From Homoserinimonas aerilata (GTDB taxonomy: Bacteria > Actinomycetota > Actinomycetes > Actinomycetales > Microbacteriaceae), in NCBI RefSeq assembly GCF_006716125.1, contig NZ_VFOM01000001.1, positions 868,001 through 932,000 of the forward strand: DNA of 64,000 bases. The letters run 5' to 3'. Positions within the stretch are counted from its first letter, which is position 1; the number at the start of each line of letters is the position of its first letter. Below the pieces are notes generated by a model that was not told where the DNA came from, ran no database searches, and saw only the letters and a list, made by a program, of their open reading frames with translations. The position numbers were made by a program, and so were the translations under genes. Shown here piece after piece: positions 17,593-26,719 of this stretch.

Positions 17593-18645
17593 ATGGAAAC
17601 CCGAACCGCCACCAGACGTCCGACCCGTTCCGCCGGGTTCGGGCAGGCTCGGCGACCGGGCGCGGGGAGCATCATCGGGCTCACCGTCGGAGTGCTCGGC
17701 ATCGCCGGGCTCTTCGTGCTGCGTGCCGTCACTCCCTCGATCGGGCTGCCGAGCCTGCCGAATGCGGTGCAGGATCTTCTGACGCTGGGCATCGCGGTCA
17801 TCGTCGAGTCGCTCCCATTCGTCGTGCTCGGAATCCTCCTGTCGATCGTCGTTCAGCACTGGATTCCGGATGCCTGGATCACCCGGGTCATGCCGCGCAA
17901 TCCGTGGCTTCGACGCGGGATGGTGTCGTTCCTGGGCATGTTCCTGCCGGTCTGTGAGTGCGGCAACGTTCCGCTCGCGCGGGGGCTTGTTCTGAGGGGC
18001 TTCACCGTCTCGGAGTCGATGACGTTCCTGCTGGCGGCGCCGATCCTGAACCCGATCACGATCATCACCACACATCAGGCCTTCGGTTTCGACGACGGCA
18101 TCCTCGTGGCGCGCCTTCTGGGTGGCTTCCTGGTCGCGAACGTCATCGGGTGGGTGTTCAGCCGGCACCCCGACCCGCAGTCGCTTCTCACGGAGCGGTT
18201 CGCGGCCGAGTGCCGTGCCCCGGATGCGCATGGGCATGGAGGCACTCGCTGGCAGAAGAGCGTCTCGCTGTTCGTGCGTGAGGCGGGCGTGATCATGCCC
18301 GCTCTGTTCATCGGCTCGCTGTTGGCGGGCTTGGTTCAGGTCGCTGTTCCGCGCGATGTGCTGGTGAGTCTCGGCAGCAACCCGCTCTGGTCGATCCTCG
18401 CGATGATGCTGCTCGCGTTCGTCATCTCGGTGTGTTCGAGTGTTGACGCGTTCTTCATCCTTCCGTTCGCGAGCAGTTTCATGCCCGGCTCGATTGCGAC
18501 CTTCCTGATCTTCGGCCCGATCATCGACATCAAGATGCTTGCCCTGCTGCGTACGACGTTCACGACGGCTGTTCTGGTGCGTATGACCGTGATCGTGGCA
18601 CTTCTCAGCGCGGCGATCGGTCTGGTGGTGAACTATGCGTTCTGA
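17593..18645 (+). CDS. DUF318 predicted permease
   Basis: A 350-residue membrane protein of the DUF318 group, which includes the organoarsenical exporter ArsP and many uncharacterised members. Signature segments are FLPVCECGNVPLARGL (CxC near residue 120) and LLAAPILNPITIITT, repeated in weaker form as FVISVCSSVDAFFILPFA. About eight helices are visible. The substrate is unknown; the pairing with a TIGR03943 protein is conserved and has been linked to metal homeostasis in some bacteria. I chose the ATG at 17593 over an in-frame start at 17569. The next gene overlaps the end by 11 nt. Confidence 0.85.
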   Translation: METRTATRRPTRSAGFGQARRPGAGSIIGLTVGVLGIAGLFVLRAVTPSIGLPSLPNAVQDLLTLGIAVIVESLPFVVLGILLSIVVQHWIPDAWITRVMPRNPWLRRGMVSFLGMFLPVCECGNVPLARGLVLRGFTVSESMTFLLAAPILNPITIITTHQAFGFDDGILVARLLGGFLVANVIGWVFSRHPDPQSLLTERFAAECRAPDAHGHGGTRWQKSVSLFVREAGVIMPALFIGSLLAGLVQVAVPRDVLVSLGSNPLWSILAMMLLAFVISVCSSVDAFFILPFASSFMPGSIATFLIFGPIIDIKMLALLRTTFTTAVLVRMTVIVALLSAAIGLVVNYAF

Positions 18646-19480
18646 GCCCGGTGGCGACGGCACGCTCCACGATGATGGGGCCGAGCACTCGCATCCGCAC
18701 GATCATCCGCACGATGGCGAAGAGGCCTCGCGCGGGCTCTGGCAGCTGTGGCGGCGGTGGCAGGGGGTCGTGCTGGCCACGATCGTGCTCGTGGCGACGC
18801 TGTGGCTGGCTGTGACCAATCAACTGGTTCTGTATATCCATCCTCGCTACATCGTTTTCACGGTGATCATGGCGGTGCTGGGCCTCGTCTTCGTTGTGGC
18901 GAGCAGCGTCATGCGGGTCGACCATGAGCACGAACCTGCGCGGCGTCCGTGGCAGTCGGTGCTGTCTGTGGCCTCCACGGTGCTCGTTCTTGCCCTCGCG
19001 GTGGGGCTGGTCATCGTGCCGCCCGCAACCCTGACGACGGCGACGGCCTCGCAGCGCGAGATCAACAGCACCGCGCTGGACGACACATCGGCGACGGTCG
19101 CGGATGCCAGCGGCTCGACCGCCGTCTTCGACCGCTTCACGGTGCTGGACTGGGCCTCTCTGCTGCGCCAGACATCCGATCGCTCCTTCTTCGCCGACAA
19201 GCCGGCCGATGTCATCGGCTTCGTCACGCCCGATCCTGATGACCCCGATGATTCGTTCTATGTGTCCCGTTTCATGGTCACCTGTTGTGCGGTCGACGCC
19301 CAGCCGGTGGGCGTGCCCGTGTATCTTCCGGGCTGGGGCGAGCAGTTCGAGGCGGATGCGTGGGTGCAGGTCCAGGGCGTGTTCGACACGAACCCGAGCC
19401 GCAGCAGCAAGCAGCCGCTGGCCCTCCTGCCCGTCAGCGCAGAGACGGTCGATCAGCCGAGCGAGCCGTACCTGTATTGA
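18635..19480 (+). CDS. TIGR03943 family protein (partner of the DUF318 permease)
   Basis: A 281-residue protein with a His/Asp-rich cytoplasmic start (HSHPHDHPHDGEE), two to three transmembrane helices, and an extracellular C-terminal domain. That domain contains DKPADVIGFV, FYVSRFMVTCCAVDAQPVGVPV and DAWVQVQGVF, the pattern of the family. The His-rich stretch may bind a divalent metal. It overlaps the DUF318 gene by 11 nt and the following gene by 4 nt, so three products are coupled. Metal transport or sensing is an inference. Confidence 0.82.
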   Translation: MRSEPGGDGTLHDDGAEHSHPHDHPHDGEEASRGLWQLWRRWQGVVLATIVLVATLWLAVTNQLVLYIHPRYIVFTVIMAVLGLVFVVASSVMRVDHEHEPARRPWQSVLSVASTVLVLALAVGLVIVPPATLTTATASQREINSTALDDTSATVADASGSTAVFDRFTVLDWASLLRQTSDRSFFADKPADVIGFVTPDPDDPDDSFYVSRFMVTCCAVDAQPVGVPVYLPGWGEQFEADAWVQVQGVFDTNPSRSSKQPLALLPVSAETVDQPSEPYLY

Positions 19481-20895
19481 GTGCCGAGACCGCAGTAGCG
19501 CCGTTCCGGCGAGCCTTTGCCGCCGTCGTGGCGGTGCTCGTCGTCTTCTGCCTCGCGTTCTTGGGCCTGACCTGGTTCCAGGGGCCGAAGTTGTCGTCGG
19601 CGCAGTTAGACACGCAGGCCGTGGTCGCCTCGTCGGGCCAGCAGCTGAGGATGTTCGCGAATCAGTCGCTGGCGCAGGTCGACGCGTCGCAGGTCTCGGT
19701 GGAGCCCGCGGCGGCCTTTTCGGTCGACACGGTCGGCGACATCGTGTCGATCACGTTCGAGCAGAGACTCGGCTATGGCCTCGACTACGCGGTGACCGTG
19801 TCTGGGGTGACCAGCCTGCACAACACGAGCGATGCGGTGTTCCGCTACGAGTTCACGACGGATGCGCGGCCCGTCTTCCATCTGGATCGGGCAGATCCTG
19901 AGACGGGTGAACCCGACCGTGTCATGAGATCGACGCTGGATGCGAAAGGTCTCTCCGGGCAGGAGTCCGTGTATTCGGCTCAGGGCATCATGGACTTCAC
20001 GGTCATAGGGCAGGCCCTCGCGGTCATCACCCGTGAGGGCGAACAGGGCGCCGAGCAGCATCATCTGAGCCTCGTCAGTCTCGCCGACGGCATGGTCGAG
20101 GAGATCGTGCTTCCGGAGCCGGGAACGCTCGATGAGCTGCGCTCGGGGGGTTCGGCCGCGCTGGGCTTCCGCTTCACACCGGAGAGCACCCGGGCAACGG
20201 GCGAGGGTGTGCACACGCTCATGTGGATCGATCTCGAGGGGTCGCATGTGCCGCAGACGGTGGCGGGCATCGATGGTTCCGCTCTGCAGCCGATCGATTG
20301 GCGGTTCCTGCCGAGCGGAGAGCTGCTGGCCCTCAGCGGAGACAATGTGCTGCAACGGGTCGATCCGACGGGGGAGTCGCCGACGCTTCCGCTGGGCGAC
20401 TACCAGGGCATCGAGAGTGTGTCGGCCGATGGCAGCACGGCGATCGTACGTGACCTCTACGACACGATTCTGCTGGTGCTCGACGACTCCGCCGGGGGAG
20501 TGCCGGGAGATGAGCTTCCCTTCGGCCCAACGCCGATCGATGGCGTGAGCCCGTTCGGCGGTCAGGTGGCGCTTCTGCTCGAGGGCCCGGCTCGCGTTCA
20601 GAAGGTCAGCGTCTTCGATGAGGGGTCGGGGTTCTTCGAGGGCAAGATCGTCGTCGACGACGGTGCCGTGTCGCGCATCCTGTTCGAATCGGTTCCCGGC
20701 ACGACGAGCATCGAGGACTTCACGGTGTCACCGAACGGCCAGTTCGTGGTTGTGGAGGTGATCCCGGATGTCTCGGCGATGGTCTCCGACGCCTACTATC
20801 CGCTGGCGCGCCCCACGTCGATCACGACGCGTTTCATCGATCTCGTGTCTGGTGCGGTTGTCGCCGAGGTGGCGGGTTTCGACGTCGAGTGGTGA
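19477..20895 (+). CDS. Membrane-anchored exported protein, Ig-like then beta-propeller-like
   Basis: A 472-residue protein with one N-terminal transmembrane helix (about residues 13-33) and a large extracellular part. Residues 40-130 look like an Ig-like beta sandwich (VSVEPAAAFSVDTVGD, RLGYGLDYAVTVSGV); the rest has short repeated beta-rich blocks such as VHTLMWIDLEGSHVP and VLQRVDPTGESPTLPLGDYQG, suggesting a beta-propeller. I recognise no family. TTG at 19477 overlaps the previous stop by 4 nt (TTGA), so it is the third member of the permease operon. It could be an extracytoplasmic accessory or sensor. Confidence 0.7.
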   Translation: MSAETAVAPFRRAFAAVVAVLVVFCLAFLGLTWFQGPKLSSAQLDTQAVVASSGQQLRMFANQSLAQVDASQVSVEPAAAFSVDTVGDIVSITFEQRLGYGLDYAVTVSGVTSLHNTSDAVFRYEFTTDARPVFHLDRADPETGEPDRVMRSTLDAKGLSGQESVYSAQGIMDFTVIGQALAVITREGEQGAEQHHLSLVSLADGMVEEIVLPEPGTLDELRSGGSAALGFRFTPESTRATGEGVHTLMWIDLEGSHVPQTVAGIDGSALQPIDWRFLPSGELLALSGDNVLQRVDPTGESPTLPLGDYQGIESVSADGSTAIVRDLYDTILLVLDDSAGGVPGDELPFGPTPIDGVSPFGGQVALLLEGPARVQKVSVFDEGSGFFEGKIVVDDGAVSRILFESVPGTTSIEDFTVSPNGQFVVVEVIPDVSAMVSDAYYPLARPTSITTRFIDLVSGAVVAEVAGFDVEW

Positions 20896-20916
20896 GTGCG
20901 GCGCCTGTTGCGGCGC

Positions 20917-21195
20917 TCAGCCGATGCCGTCGCGACGTTCCCTCTGCGTGATGCGCAGGCCGCTGGCCTGGAGCCGCCGCACGAGTTCGCGGTTGGCCAC
21001 GGGCTCGGCCCCGAGATCGACCAGTTCGGCGTGTCGACTCTCGGGCACGTCGTAGTGGTCGAGGTCGAAGCTGCGCGCGGGCAGGCCGGCGCGTTTCGCG
21101 AAGTCGTGCAGTTCGTCGAGTGATGTGTCGCTGACGAGGTGGCTCCACAGCATCTCGTGCGCTGGCCACATAGGCTGGTCGATGAGAATGGCCAT
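20917..21195 (-). CDS. DUF4031 domain protein
   Basis: A 92-residue protein that starts MAILIDQPMWPAHEMLWSHLV and continues with SLDELHDFAKRAGLPARSFD and HYDVPESRHAEL, the DUF4031 pattern. Function unknown; it is small and soluble. The ATG at 21195 is preceded on the minus strand by TAGGAT-N7, the leaderless layout; longer in-frame starts give low-complexity residues. It is convergent with the propeller-like gene and divergent from the next membrane protein. Confidence 0.85.
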   Translation of the reverse strand: MAILIDQPMWPAHEMLWSHLVSDTSLDELHDFAKRAGLPARSFDLDHYDVPESRHAELVDLGAEPVANRELVRRLQASGLRITQRERRDGIG

Positions 21196-21202
21196 GTCTT
21201 GA

Positions 21203-21208
21203 ATCCTA
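21203..21208 (-). promoter_or_regulatory. Candidate leaderless -10 (TAGGAT) of the DUF4031 gene
   Basis: On the minus strand TAGGAT is followed by 7 nt and the ATG at 21195, with no ribosome binding site between. Confidence 0.4.
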
Positions 21209-21238
21209 GACAGGGCACGGATGAGCGAAGGGCGACGG

Positions 21239-21820
21239 ATGACCGAGCAGAGCAGTCTGGTTCGCCTGGTCAAGCGCAGGGGTGCTCTCGCCGCCGCGGT
21301 GATCGCCGTGGGAGTGCTCGCCGTCATCGTCGTTCAGGGTGTGCTGCGGGGCGTGACGTCGACGCTGTTCTCGCTCGGGATGCCCGATCTCGGCTATGTG
21401 GGCACCATCTGGTCGGATGTCACCACATCGGTGGCGCTTGTCGAGTTCCCGTTCGCGATCGGTGTCTTCCTGTGTCTGTGGCTTGTCGCGCCGGTTGCGG
21501 CGGAGCTTCGTCTGGCGCATGTCATCACACGGTCGGTGCTGGCCGCGGGTGCCGGTGCGGTGCTCGTTCTCGTCGTTCAGGGCTTCCAGGCCCTCGTCGT
21601 GGGCATCTGGGTCGGGGGTGGGTTGTTCGGCGCGTCATTCCCGTTCTCGGGCTTCTCGGGCAGTGACATCGGGTACCGGCTGGGCTTCGCGATGCAGACG
21701 GCTGTGGGCTCGTTCATCGATCTCGTGCCGCTCGTGGTCCTGGCGGGTGTTTTTCTCTGGATGTGGTTGGAGCGTCATCCGGTTTCCCATCAGGTTTCAG
21801 GTATGCTTGACGAGGTTTGA
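21239..21820 (+). CDS. Hypothetical integral membrane protein
   Basis: A 193-residue protein with four or five hydrophobic helices (AAAVIAVGVLAVIVV, VEFPFAIGVFLCLWLV, SVLAAGAGAVLVLVVQGF, LVPLVVLAGVFLWMWL). I recognise no family. GAAGGGCG stands just before the ATG at 21239, so I prefer it to the ATG at 21221. The stop codon lies inside the -35 of the rplU promoter, so the gene ends exactly where the ribosomal operon begins. Confidence 0.65.
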   Translation: MTEQSSLVRLVKRRGALAAAVIAVGVLAVIVVQGVLRGVTSTLFSLGMPDLGYVGTIWSDVTTSVALVEFPFAIGVFLCLWLVAPVAAELRLAHVITRSVLAAGAGAVLVLVVQGFQALVVGIWVGGGLFGASFPFSGFSGSDIGYRLGFAMQTAVGSFIDLVPLVVLAGVFLWMWLERHPVSHQVSGMLDEV

Positions 21821-21846
21821 CCGGCCCCCGAGAAATCAAGTAGTAT
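21817..21846 (+). promoter_or_regulatory. Promoter of rplU-rpmA-obg
   Basis: TTGACC (21817-21822), an 18-nt spacer and TAGTAT (21841-21846) form the best sigma-70-like promoter of the window. The -35 overlaps the stop codon of the previous gene. The start site would be near 21853, leaving a leader of about 100 nt, which opens with the hairpin TTGGCGT (21853-21859) / ACGCCAA (21882-21888). Confidence 0.75.
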
Positions 21847-21955
21847 TGATCCTTGGCGTGCGCTGGCAAAGCCCGCTTTCAACGCCAAATTCTTCTTCGG
21901 AGCCTCAGTCTTCGATGAAACAGTGAAGCTTCGTTCAAGTAGTTAGGGTTCCCAA

Positions 21956-22264
21956 GTGGTTTACGCAGTTGTGCGCGCCGGTGGTCGGCAGGAAAAGGTC
22001 GAGGTTGGAACGGTCGTCGTTCTTGACCGCATCTCGGCCGACAAGAACGGCAACATCGAGTTGGCCCCCGTGCTGCTCGTCGACGGTGACACGATCACGC
22101 ACGACGCGAAGGCGCTTGCGAAGATCACGGTCACGGCTGAGGTTCTCGGAGACGAGCGCGGCCCGAAGATCGTCATCCAGAACTACAAGAACAAGACCGG
22201 GTACAAGCGTCGCATGGGGCACCGCTCCGAGCTGACCCGCGTCAAGATCACCAGCATCAAGTAG
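21956..22264 (+). CDS. rplU: 50S ribosomal protein L21
   Basis: A 102-residue L21: [17 protein letters not shown] start, [15 protein letters not shown], and the C-terminal [19 protein letters not shown]. The start is GTG at 21956. It is followed 19 nt later by rpmA and is the first gene of the L21-L27-Obg operon with its own strong promoter. Confidence 0.97.
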   Translation: MVYAVVRAGGRQEKVEVGTVVVLDRISADKNGNIELAPVLLVDGDTITHDAKALAKITVTAEVLGDERGPKIVIQNYKNKTGYKRRMGHRSELTRVKITSIK

Positions 22265-22283
22265 AGAATTAAGGGGCTGAGAC

Positions 22284-22541
22284 ATGGCACACAAAAAGGG
22301 CGCATCGTCCACTCGTAACGGTCGCGATTCCAACGCACAGCGCCTCGGCGTCAAGCGTTTCGGCGGCCAGGTCGTCAGCGCGGGCGAGATCATCGTCCGC
22401 CAGCGCGGCACTCACTTCCACCCCGGCGTGAACGTCGGCCGTGGCGGTGACGACACGCTGTTCGCACTCGAGGCCGGCGCCGTCGAGTTCGGCGCGAAGG
22501 GTGGCCGCAAGGTCGTCAACATCGTGGCGGCTGCCTCCTAG
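22284..22541 (+). CDS. rpmA: 50S ribosomal protein L27
   Basis: An 85-residue L27: [19 protein letters not shown], then [16 protein letters not shown] and [17 protein letters not shown]. The N-terminal tail reaches the peptidyl transferase centre; there is no Firmicutes-type cleavable extension. The start ATG at 22284 has a GGGGCTGAGA stretch upstream. It is co-transcribed with rplU. Confidence 0.97.
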   Translation: MAHKKGASSTRNGRDSNAQRLGVKRFGGQVVSAGEIIVRQRGTHFHPGVNVGRGGDDTLFALEAGAVEFGAKGGRKVVNIVAAAS

Positions 22542-22563
22542 GCGCACACAACTTCACACGGTG

Positions 22564-22586
22564 GGGCGGGCTTCGGCTCGCCCTTT
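22564..22586 (+). terminator. Hairpin between rpmA and obg (partial terminator)
   Basis: GGGCGGGC and GCTCGCCC pair across a TTCG tetraloop (8 bp, one wobble), followed by TTT. It could reduce read-through from the ribosomal genes into obg. Confidence 0.5.
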
Positions 22587-22649
22587 CCGCGTTTCACTGG
22601 GGTGACAACATCCGTCAAACCCCCGCTCCGACAGATAAGGATCACGGCT

Positions 22650-24239
22650 ATGGCAACCTTCGTGGACCATGTGACCCTCCACCTGCGGTCGGGACACGGC
22701 GGCAACGGCTGTGTCTCGGTCAAGCGTGAGAAGTTCAAGCCGCTTGCCGGCCCCGATGGTGGCAACGGCGGTGATGGCGGCGACATCATCCTGGAGAGCG
22801 ACGCCCAGATCACGACGCTGCTGAACTATCACCGTTCGCCTCACAGGAGCTCGGACAACGGCCAGCCCGGCATGGGCGACCACCGCTCGGGCACGACCGG
22901 CGCAGAGATGGTGCTTCCTGTTCCCGTCGGCACTGTTGTGAAGGATGCAGACGGCAGCGTCATCGTCGACCTCTCCGAGCCGGGCATGCGCGTCGTCGTG
23001 TCGCCCGGTGGGCAGGGCGGGCTCGGCAATGCCGCGCTGGCGAACACCAAGCGCAAGGCGCCCGGCTTCGCACTCCTCGGCACTCCCGGGTGGGAGGGTG
23101 ACGTTCAGCTGGAGCTGAAGGTCGTGGCCGATGTCGCGCTCGTCGGTTATCCCTCCGCGGGCAAGTCGAGCCTTGTCGCCGCGCTGTCTGCCGCGAAGCC
23201 GAAGATCGCCGACTATCCGTTCACCACACTTCACCCGAACCTCGGCGTCGTGCAGGCGGGGGATTCCCGCTACACGGTCGCCGACGTGCCCGGCCTGATC
23301 GAGGGCGCCAGCGAGGGCAAGGGCCTCGGCCTGGAGTTCCTGCGCCATGTAGAGCGTTGCTCCGCGCTCGTCCATGTGCTCGACTGCGCCACGCTCGAGC
23401 CGGGCCGCGACCCGCTGAGCGACCTCGACATCATTCTGGGTGAGCTCGGTGCCTACGATGTGCCCGAGGGGCAGCTTCCGCTGTTGGAGCGTCCGCAGCT
23501 CGTCGTTCTGAACAAGGTCGATGTTCCGGATGCCCGTGAGCTGGCAGAACTTGTGCGTCCAGAGCTCGAGGCGCGCGGCTACCGCGTGTTCGAGATCTCC
23601 GCGGTGAGCCACGAGGGTCTGCGCGAGCTGTCATATGCGCTCAGCGGCATCGTCGAGGAGAACAGGGCTGCGGCTGCCGTGCCGAGCACCGAGCGCATCG
23701 TCATCCGCCCCCGCGCCGTCAACGAGGCCGGGTTCACGATCACGGTCGAGGGTGGCAGCTACGGCAACGTCTACCGCATCCTGGGCGAGAAGCCGCAGCG
23801 CTGGGTCGCGCAGACCGACTTCACGAACGACGAGGCCGTCGGCTATCTCGCCGACCGGCTTGCGAAGATCGGCATCGAGACCGCGCTGTTCAAGGCCGGC
23901 GCGGTGGCTGGTTCGACCGTCGTGATCGGCCCGGGCGACGGGATGGTCTTCGACTGGGAGCCCACGCTGACCTCGACCGCCGAGCTCCTCACGGGGCCGC
24001 GCGGCACGGATGATCGCCTCGGCGAACGTGTCAGGCCGACCCGCAGTGCTCGCCGTGACGCCTATTTCGAGCGGATGGACGCGAAGGCCGCGGCTCGTGC
24101 TGAGCTGATCCGCGAGCGCGACGCCGGCCTGTGGAATGATGATGAGGGATTCGCCATCGACCGCGACGCGGCAGCGCCCGCGGGCGAGCATGACGACTCC
24201 GCACCCGATGACTCAACCACAGGAGACAGCAGCGAGTGA
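22650..24239 (+). CDS. obg: GTPase Obg/CgtA
   Basis: A 529-residue GTPase of late 50S assembly. The glycine-rich Obg fold fills the first ~160 residues ([32 protein letters not shown]). The G domain has GYPSAGKSS (about 166), [14 protein letters not shown], and NKVD for base recognition. After it comes the C-terminal OCT domain found in actinobacterial and Firmicutes Obg, then an acidic tail. I chose ATG 22650 because AAGGATC precedes it; the longer in-frame start at 22602 adds unrelated residues. proB overlaps the stop by 4 nt. Confidence 0.95.
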   Translation: MATFVDHVTLHLRSGHGGNGCVSVKREKFKPLAGPDGGNGGDGGDIILESDAQITTLLNYHRSPHRSSDNGQPGMGDHRSGTTGAEMVLPVPVGTVVKDADGSVIVDLSEPGMRVVVSPGGQGGLGNAALANTKRKAPGFALLGTPGWEGDVQLELKVVADVALVGYPSAGKSSLVAALSAAKPKIADYPFTTLHPNLGVVQAGDSRYTVADVPGLIEGASEGKGLGLEFLRHVERCSALVHVLDCATLEPGRDPLSDLDIILGELGAYDVPEGQLPLLERPQLVVLNKVDVPDARELAELVRPELEARGYRVFEISAVSHEGLRELSYALSGIVEENRAAAAVPSTERIVIRPRAVNEAGFTITVEGGSYGNVYRILGEKPQRWVAQTDFTNDEAVGYLADRLAKIGIETALFKAGAVAGSTVVIGPGDGMVFDWEPTLTSTAELLTGPRGTDDRLGERVRPTRSARRDAYFERMDAKAAARAELIRERDAGLWNDDEGFAIDRDAAAPAGEHDDSAPDDSTTGDSSE

Positions 24240-25078
24240 TGCCGAGCGCGCCCACCACCAGCAGCATCCCCACGCTCAGCGCTGTGACGTCGCGCGCGGG
24301 GATTCCGCAGGCGCGGCGCGTCGTGGTCAAGGTCGGTTCCTCCTCGATCAGTGGTGCCAACTCGGCTCAGCTCCCGATGCTCGTCGACGCCCTCGCCGCA
24401 GTGCACGGGCGCGGCACGCAGATCGTGCTGGTGTCATCCGGTGCCATCGCCACGGGCCTCCCGTATCTGAAGCTTGACGGGCGCCCCGGCGATCTGGCGA
24501 CGAAGCAGGCCGCCGCGGCGGTCGGTCAGAACGTACTCATCTTCCGCTACCAGGAGAGTCTCGACCGTTTTCGTATCGTGGCAGGGCAGGTGTTGTTGAC
24601 GGCGGGTGACCTGGAGAACCCCGACACGCGGCGCAACGCCCGACGTGCCATGGAGCGGTTGCTGGAACTGCGCATCCTGCCCATCGTGAACGAGAACGAC
24701 ACGGTGGCGACCGAGGAGATCAAGTTCGGTGACAACGACGAGCTGGCGGCCAGGGTCGCACGCCTGATCGACGCCGATCTGCTTCTTCTCCTCTCGGATG
24801 TCGACGCCCTCTACACGAAGCCGCCGTGGCTCGAGGGGTCCCAGCGCATCGACGAGGTCGCATTCGACGACGAGTTGGCCGATGTCGAGTTCGGCGGCAT
24901 CGGCGCGGCCGGCGTCGGCACCGGGGGAGCCCGAACGAAGGTCGCGGCGGCGAAGATCGCGGCGGCGGCGGGAACGCCCGTACTGTTGGCGGCCACGGCC
25001 CAGGTGAACGAGGCGCTCGGTGGCAGGGCCATCGGCACCTGGTTCGAAGCGGGTCGGCCGGAGCGCGCCGCGGGCTGA
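24236..25078 (+). CDS. proB: Glutamate 5-kinase
   Basis: A 280-residue amino acid kinase that phosphorylates glutamate in the first step of proline synthesis. [12 protein letters not shown] opens the ATP site; [30 protein letters not shown] and [14 protein letters not shown] follow, and [12 protein letters not shown] closes the kinase domain. The C-terminal PUA domain of many ProB proteins is missing, so this is the short form. The start is GTG 24236 (GTGA overlap with obg) or ATG 24239. proA follows with its own leaderless-type promoter. Confidence 0.95.
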   Translation: MMPSAPTTSSIPTLSAVTSRAGIPQARRVVVKVGSSSISGANSAQLPMLVDALAAVHGRGTQIVLVSSGAIATGLPYLKLDGRPGDLATKQAAAAVGQNVLIFRYQESLDRFRIVAGQVLLTAGDLENPDTRRNARRAMERLLELRILPIVNENDTVATEEIKFGDNDELAARVARLIDADLLLLLSDVDALYTKPPWLEGSQRIDEVAFDDELADVEFGGIGAAGVGTGGARTKVAAAKIAAAAGTPVLLAATAQVNEALGGRAIGTWFEAGRPERAAG

Positions 25079-25113
25079 GCCCGTAACACCCGGGCGAGCG
25101 CGCACCGCGGCGG

Positions 25114-25119
25114 TACTAT
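25114..25119 (+). promoter_or_regulatory. Candidate leaderless -10 (TACTAT) of proA
   Basis: TACTAT is followed by 6 nt and the proA ATG at 25126, with no separate ribosome binding site. It would let proA be transcribed apart from proB. Confidence 0.5.
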
Positions 25120-25125
25120 TGGGGC

Positions 25126-26436
25126 ATGTCTGAGACCTCTGTCCGCGCTGCCGATGAGGCCGCCGTCACTTCGTCGCCCGATTCGTTCCTCGGCCCGTTC
25201 AACACGAAGCTGCTCGCGGCTCGTGAGGCGTCACGGTCGTTGGCGACCGCGACGGCCCAGGTCAAGAACGACGCGCTCGAGGCCATCGCCCGGGCTGTGC
25301 TGTCGGGGGCGGAGCGGGTCATCGCAGCCAACGAGCTCGACCTTGAGGCGGGCCGGCAGGCCGGGCTCAGCGAGGGGTTGCAGGATCGTCTCCGCCTCGA
25401 CCTGGCACGCCTCGAGGGGCTTGCGGATGCGGTGCGCGATGTCGCAGCGCTTGTCGACCCCGTCGGCCAGGTCGTGAGGGGCTCGACGCTGCCCAACGGG
25501 CTGGGGCTCACCCAGGTGCGGGTGCCGTTCGGGGTGGTCGGTGCCATCTACGAGGCTCGCCCGAATGTGACGATCGACATCGCGGCGCTCGCGCTCAAGA
25601 GCGGGAACGCGGTGGTGCTGCGCGGCGGCAGCGCGGCCCAGAACTCGAACGGCGTCCTGGTCGAGCTGATTCAGCAGGCGATCGCATCCGTCGGCCTTCC
25701 CTCCGAGCTGGTGCAGACGATCGACGAGTTCGGGCGCGAGGGCGCCACCCAGCTGATGCGATCCCGCGGACTCATCGATGTGCTCATCCCGCGCGGCAGC
25801 GCGAACCTCATCCAGACGGTCGTGCGCGAATCGCAGGTTCCGGTCATCGAGACGGGCGACGGTATCGTGCACGTGTTCCTCGACGAGTCTGCCGATGCGG
25901 ATCTGGCCGCGGCGATCGTGCACAACGCGAAGACCCAGCGACCGAGCGTCTGCAATGCGCTCGAGACGCTTCTCGTGCATTCTGCTGCGGCAGAGCGGCT
26001 GCTTCCCGGCGTTCTGGGCGGCCTGCGGGCATCCGGTGTCACCATCCACGGCGATGAGCGCACCGCTGCGGTGTTCCCGGATGTCGTGCCCGCGAGCGAG
26101 GACGACTGGGCGACGGAGTACATGAGCCTCGATCTCGCGGTGCGGGTCGTCGACGGGCTCGACGAGGCGATGGAGCACATCCGCCGCTACTCGACCCACC
26201 ACACGGAGTCGATCATCACGCAGAGTCTCGCCAACAGTGAGCGGTTCCTGGCAGAGGTCGACTCTGCGGTCGTCATGGTGAACGCATCCACCAGGTTCAC
26301 CGACGGGGGCGAGTTCGGCTTCGGTGCTGAGGTGGGCATCTCGACGCAGAAACTGCACGCGCGCGGCCCCATGGGGCTGCCCGAGTTGACGAGCACCAAG
26401 TGGATCGTGCGCGGCACGGGCCAGGTTCGCAGCTAG
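25126..26436 (+). CDS. proA: Gamma-glutamyl phosphate reductase
   Basis: A 436-residue NADPH-dependent reductase, second step of proline synthesis. It has the aldehyde dehydrogenase fold, with PFGVVGAIYEARPNVTIDIA, KSGNAVVLRGGSAAQNSN, and the catalytic cysteine in QRPSVCNALETLLVH. GEFGFGAEVGISTQKLHARGP near the end is also typical. Length is normal. It stands 47 nt after proB. Confidence 0.97.
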   Translation: MSETSVRAADEAAVTSSPDSFLGPFNTKLLAAREASRSLATATAQVKNDALEAIARAVLSGAERVIAANELDLEAGRQAGLSEGLQDRLRLDLARLEGLADAVRDVAALVDPVGQVVRGSTLPNGLGLTQVRVPFGVVGAIYEARPNVTIDIAALALKSGNAVVLRGGSAAQNSNGVLVELIQQAIASVGLPSELVQTIDEFGREGATQLMRSRGLIDVLIPRGSANLIQTVVRESQVPVIETGDGIVHVFLDESADADLAAAIVHNAKTQRPSVCNALETLLVHSAAAERLLPGVLGGLRASGVTIHGDERTAAVFPDVVPASEDDWATEYMSLDLAVRVVDGLDEAMEHIRRYSTHHTESIITQSLANSERFLAEVDSAVVMVNASTRFTDGGEFGFGAEVGISTQKLHARGPMGLPELTSTKWIVRGTGQVRS

Positions 26437-26453
26437 CAGGCTGTCGCACACGC

Positions 26454-26459
26454 TAGATT
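26454..26459 (+). promoter_or_regulatory. Candidate -10 (TAGATT) before the small membrane protein and nadD
   Basis: TAGATT lies about 50 nt before the ATG at 26511 and just after the proA stop. A -35 is not clear. It would start the nadD-containing transcript. Confidence 0.35.
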
Positions 26460-26510
26460 GGTTGGGCGCGGTCTTCATCTGCAGGCCGACGCGCAGTGAA
26501 CGGAGAAAAG

Positions 26511-26705
26511 ATGTCTTTTGCTGTATTCGCCGCTGAAGAGGCGCACGAGTTGGCTCCCATGGTGATGGATGTCATCTGGTTCCCGATCATCGCGGCTGCG
26601 GTGTTCGTCGCCCTCGGCGTTGTCACCTACAGCTTCCGTGACGTTGCGAATCGGCACTCGCACAAGACGGGTGGCGCTGCGGCCCACGGGACCGATCACC
26701 ACTAG
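26511..26705 (+). CDS. Small single-helix membrane protein
   Basis: A 64-residue protein with an acidic N-terminus ([11 protein letters not shown]), one transmembrane helix (about residues 22-42: [18 protein letters not shown]) and a His/Gly-rich tail. GGAGAAAAG is directly before the ATG at 26511, which I prefer over GTG 26496. It stands 14 nt before nadD. I know of no function; similar short proteins sit at this place in other Microbacteriaceae as far as I recall. Confidence 0.7.
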   Translation: MSFAVFAAEEAHELAPMVMDVIWFPIIAAAVFVALGVVTYSFRDVANRHSHKTGGAAAHGTDHH

Positions 26706-26719
26706 TCGGTCGGCTGACG

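Noticed and set aside
24236..25078. proB as a truncated pseudogene because the PUA domain is absent
   Set aside because: Short ProB forms are known; all kinase motifs and a proper start and stop are present.
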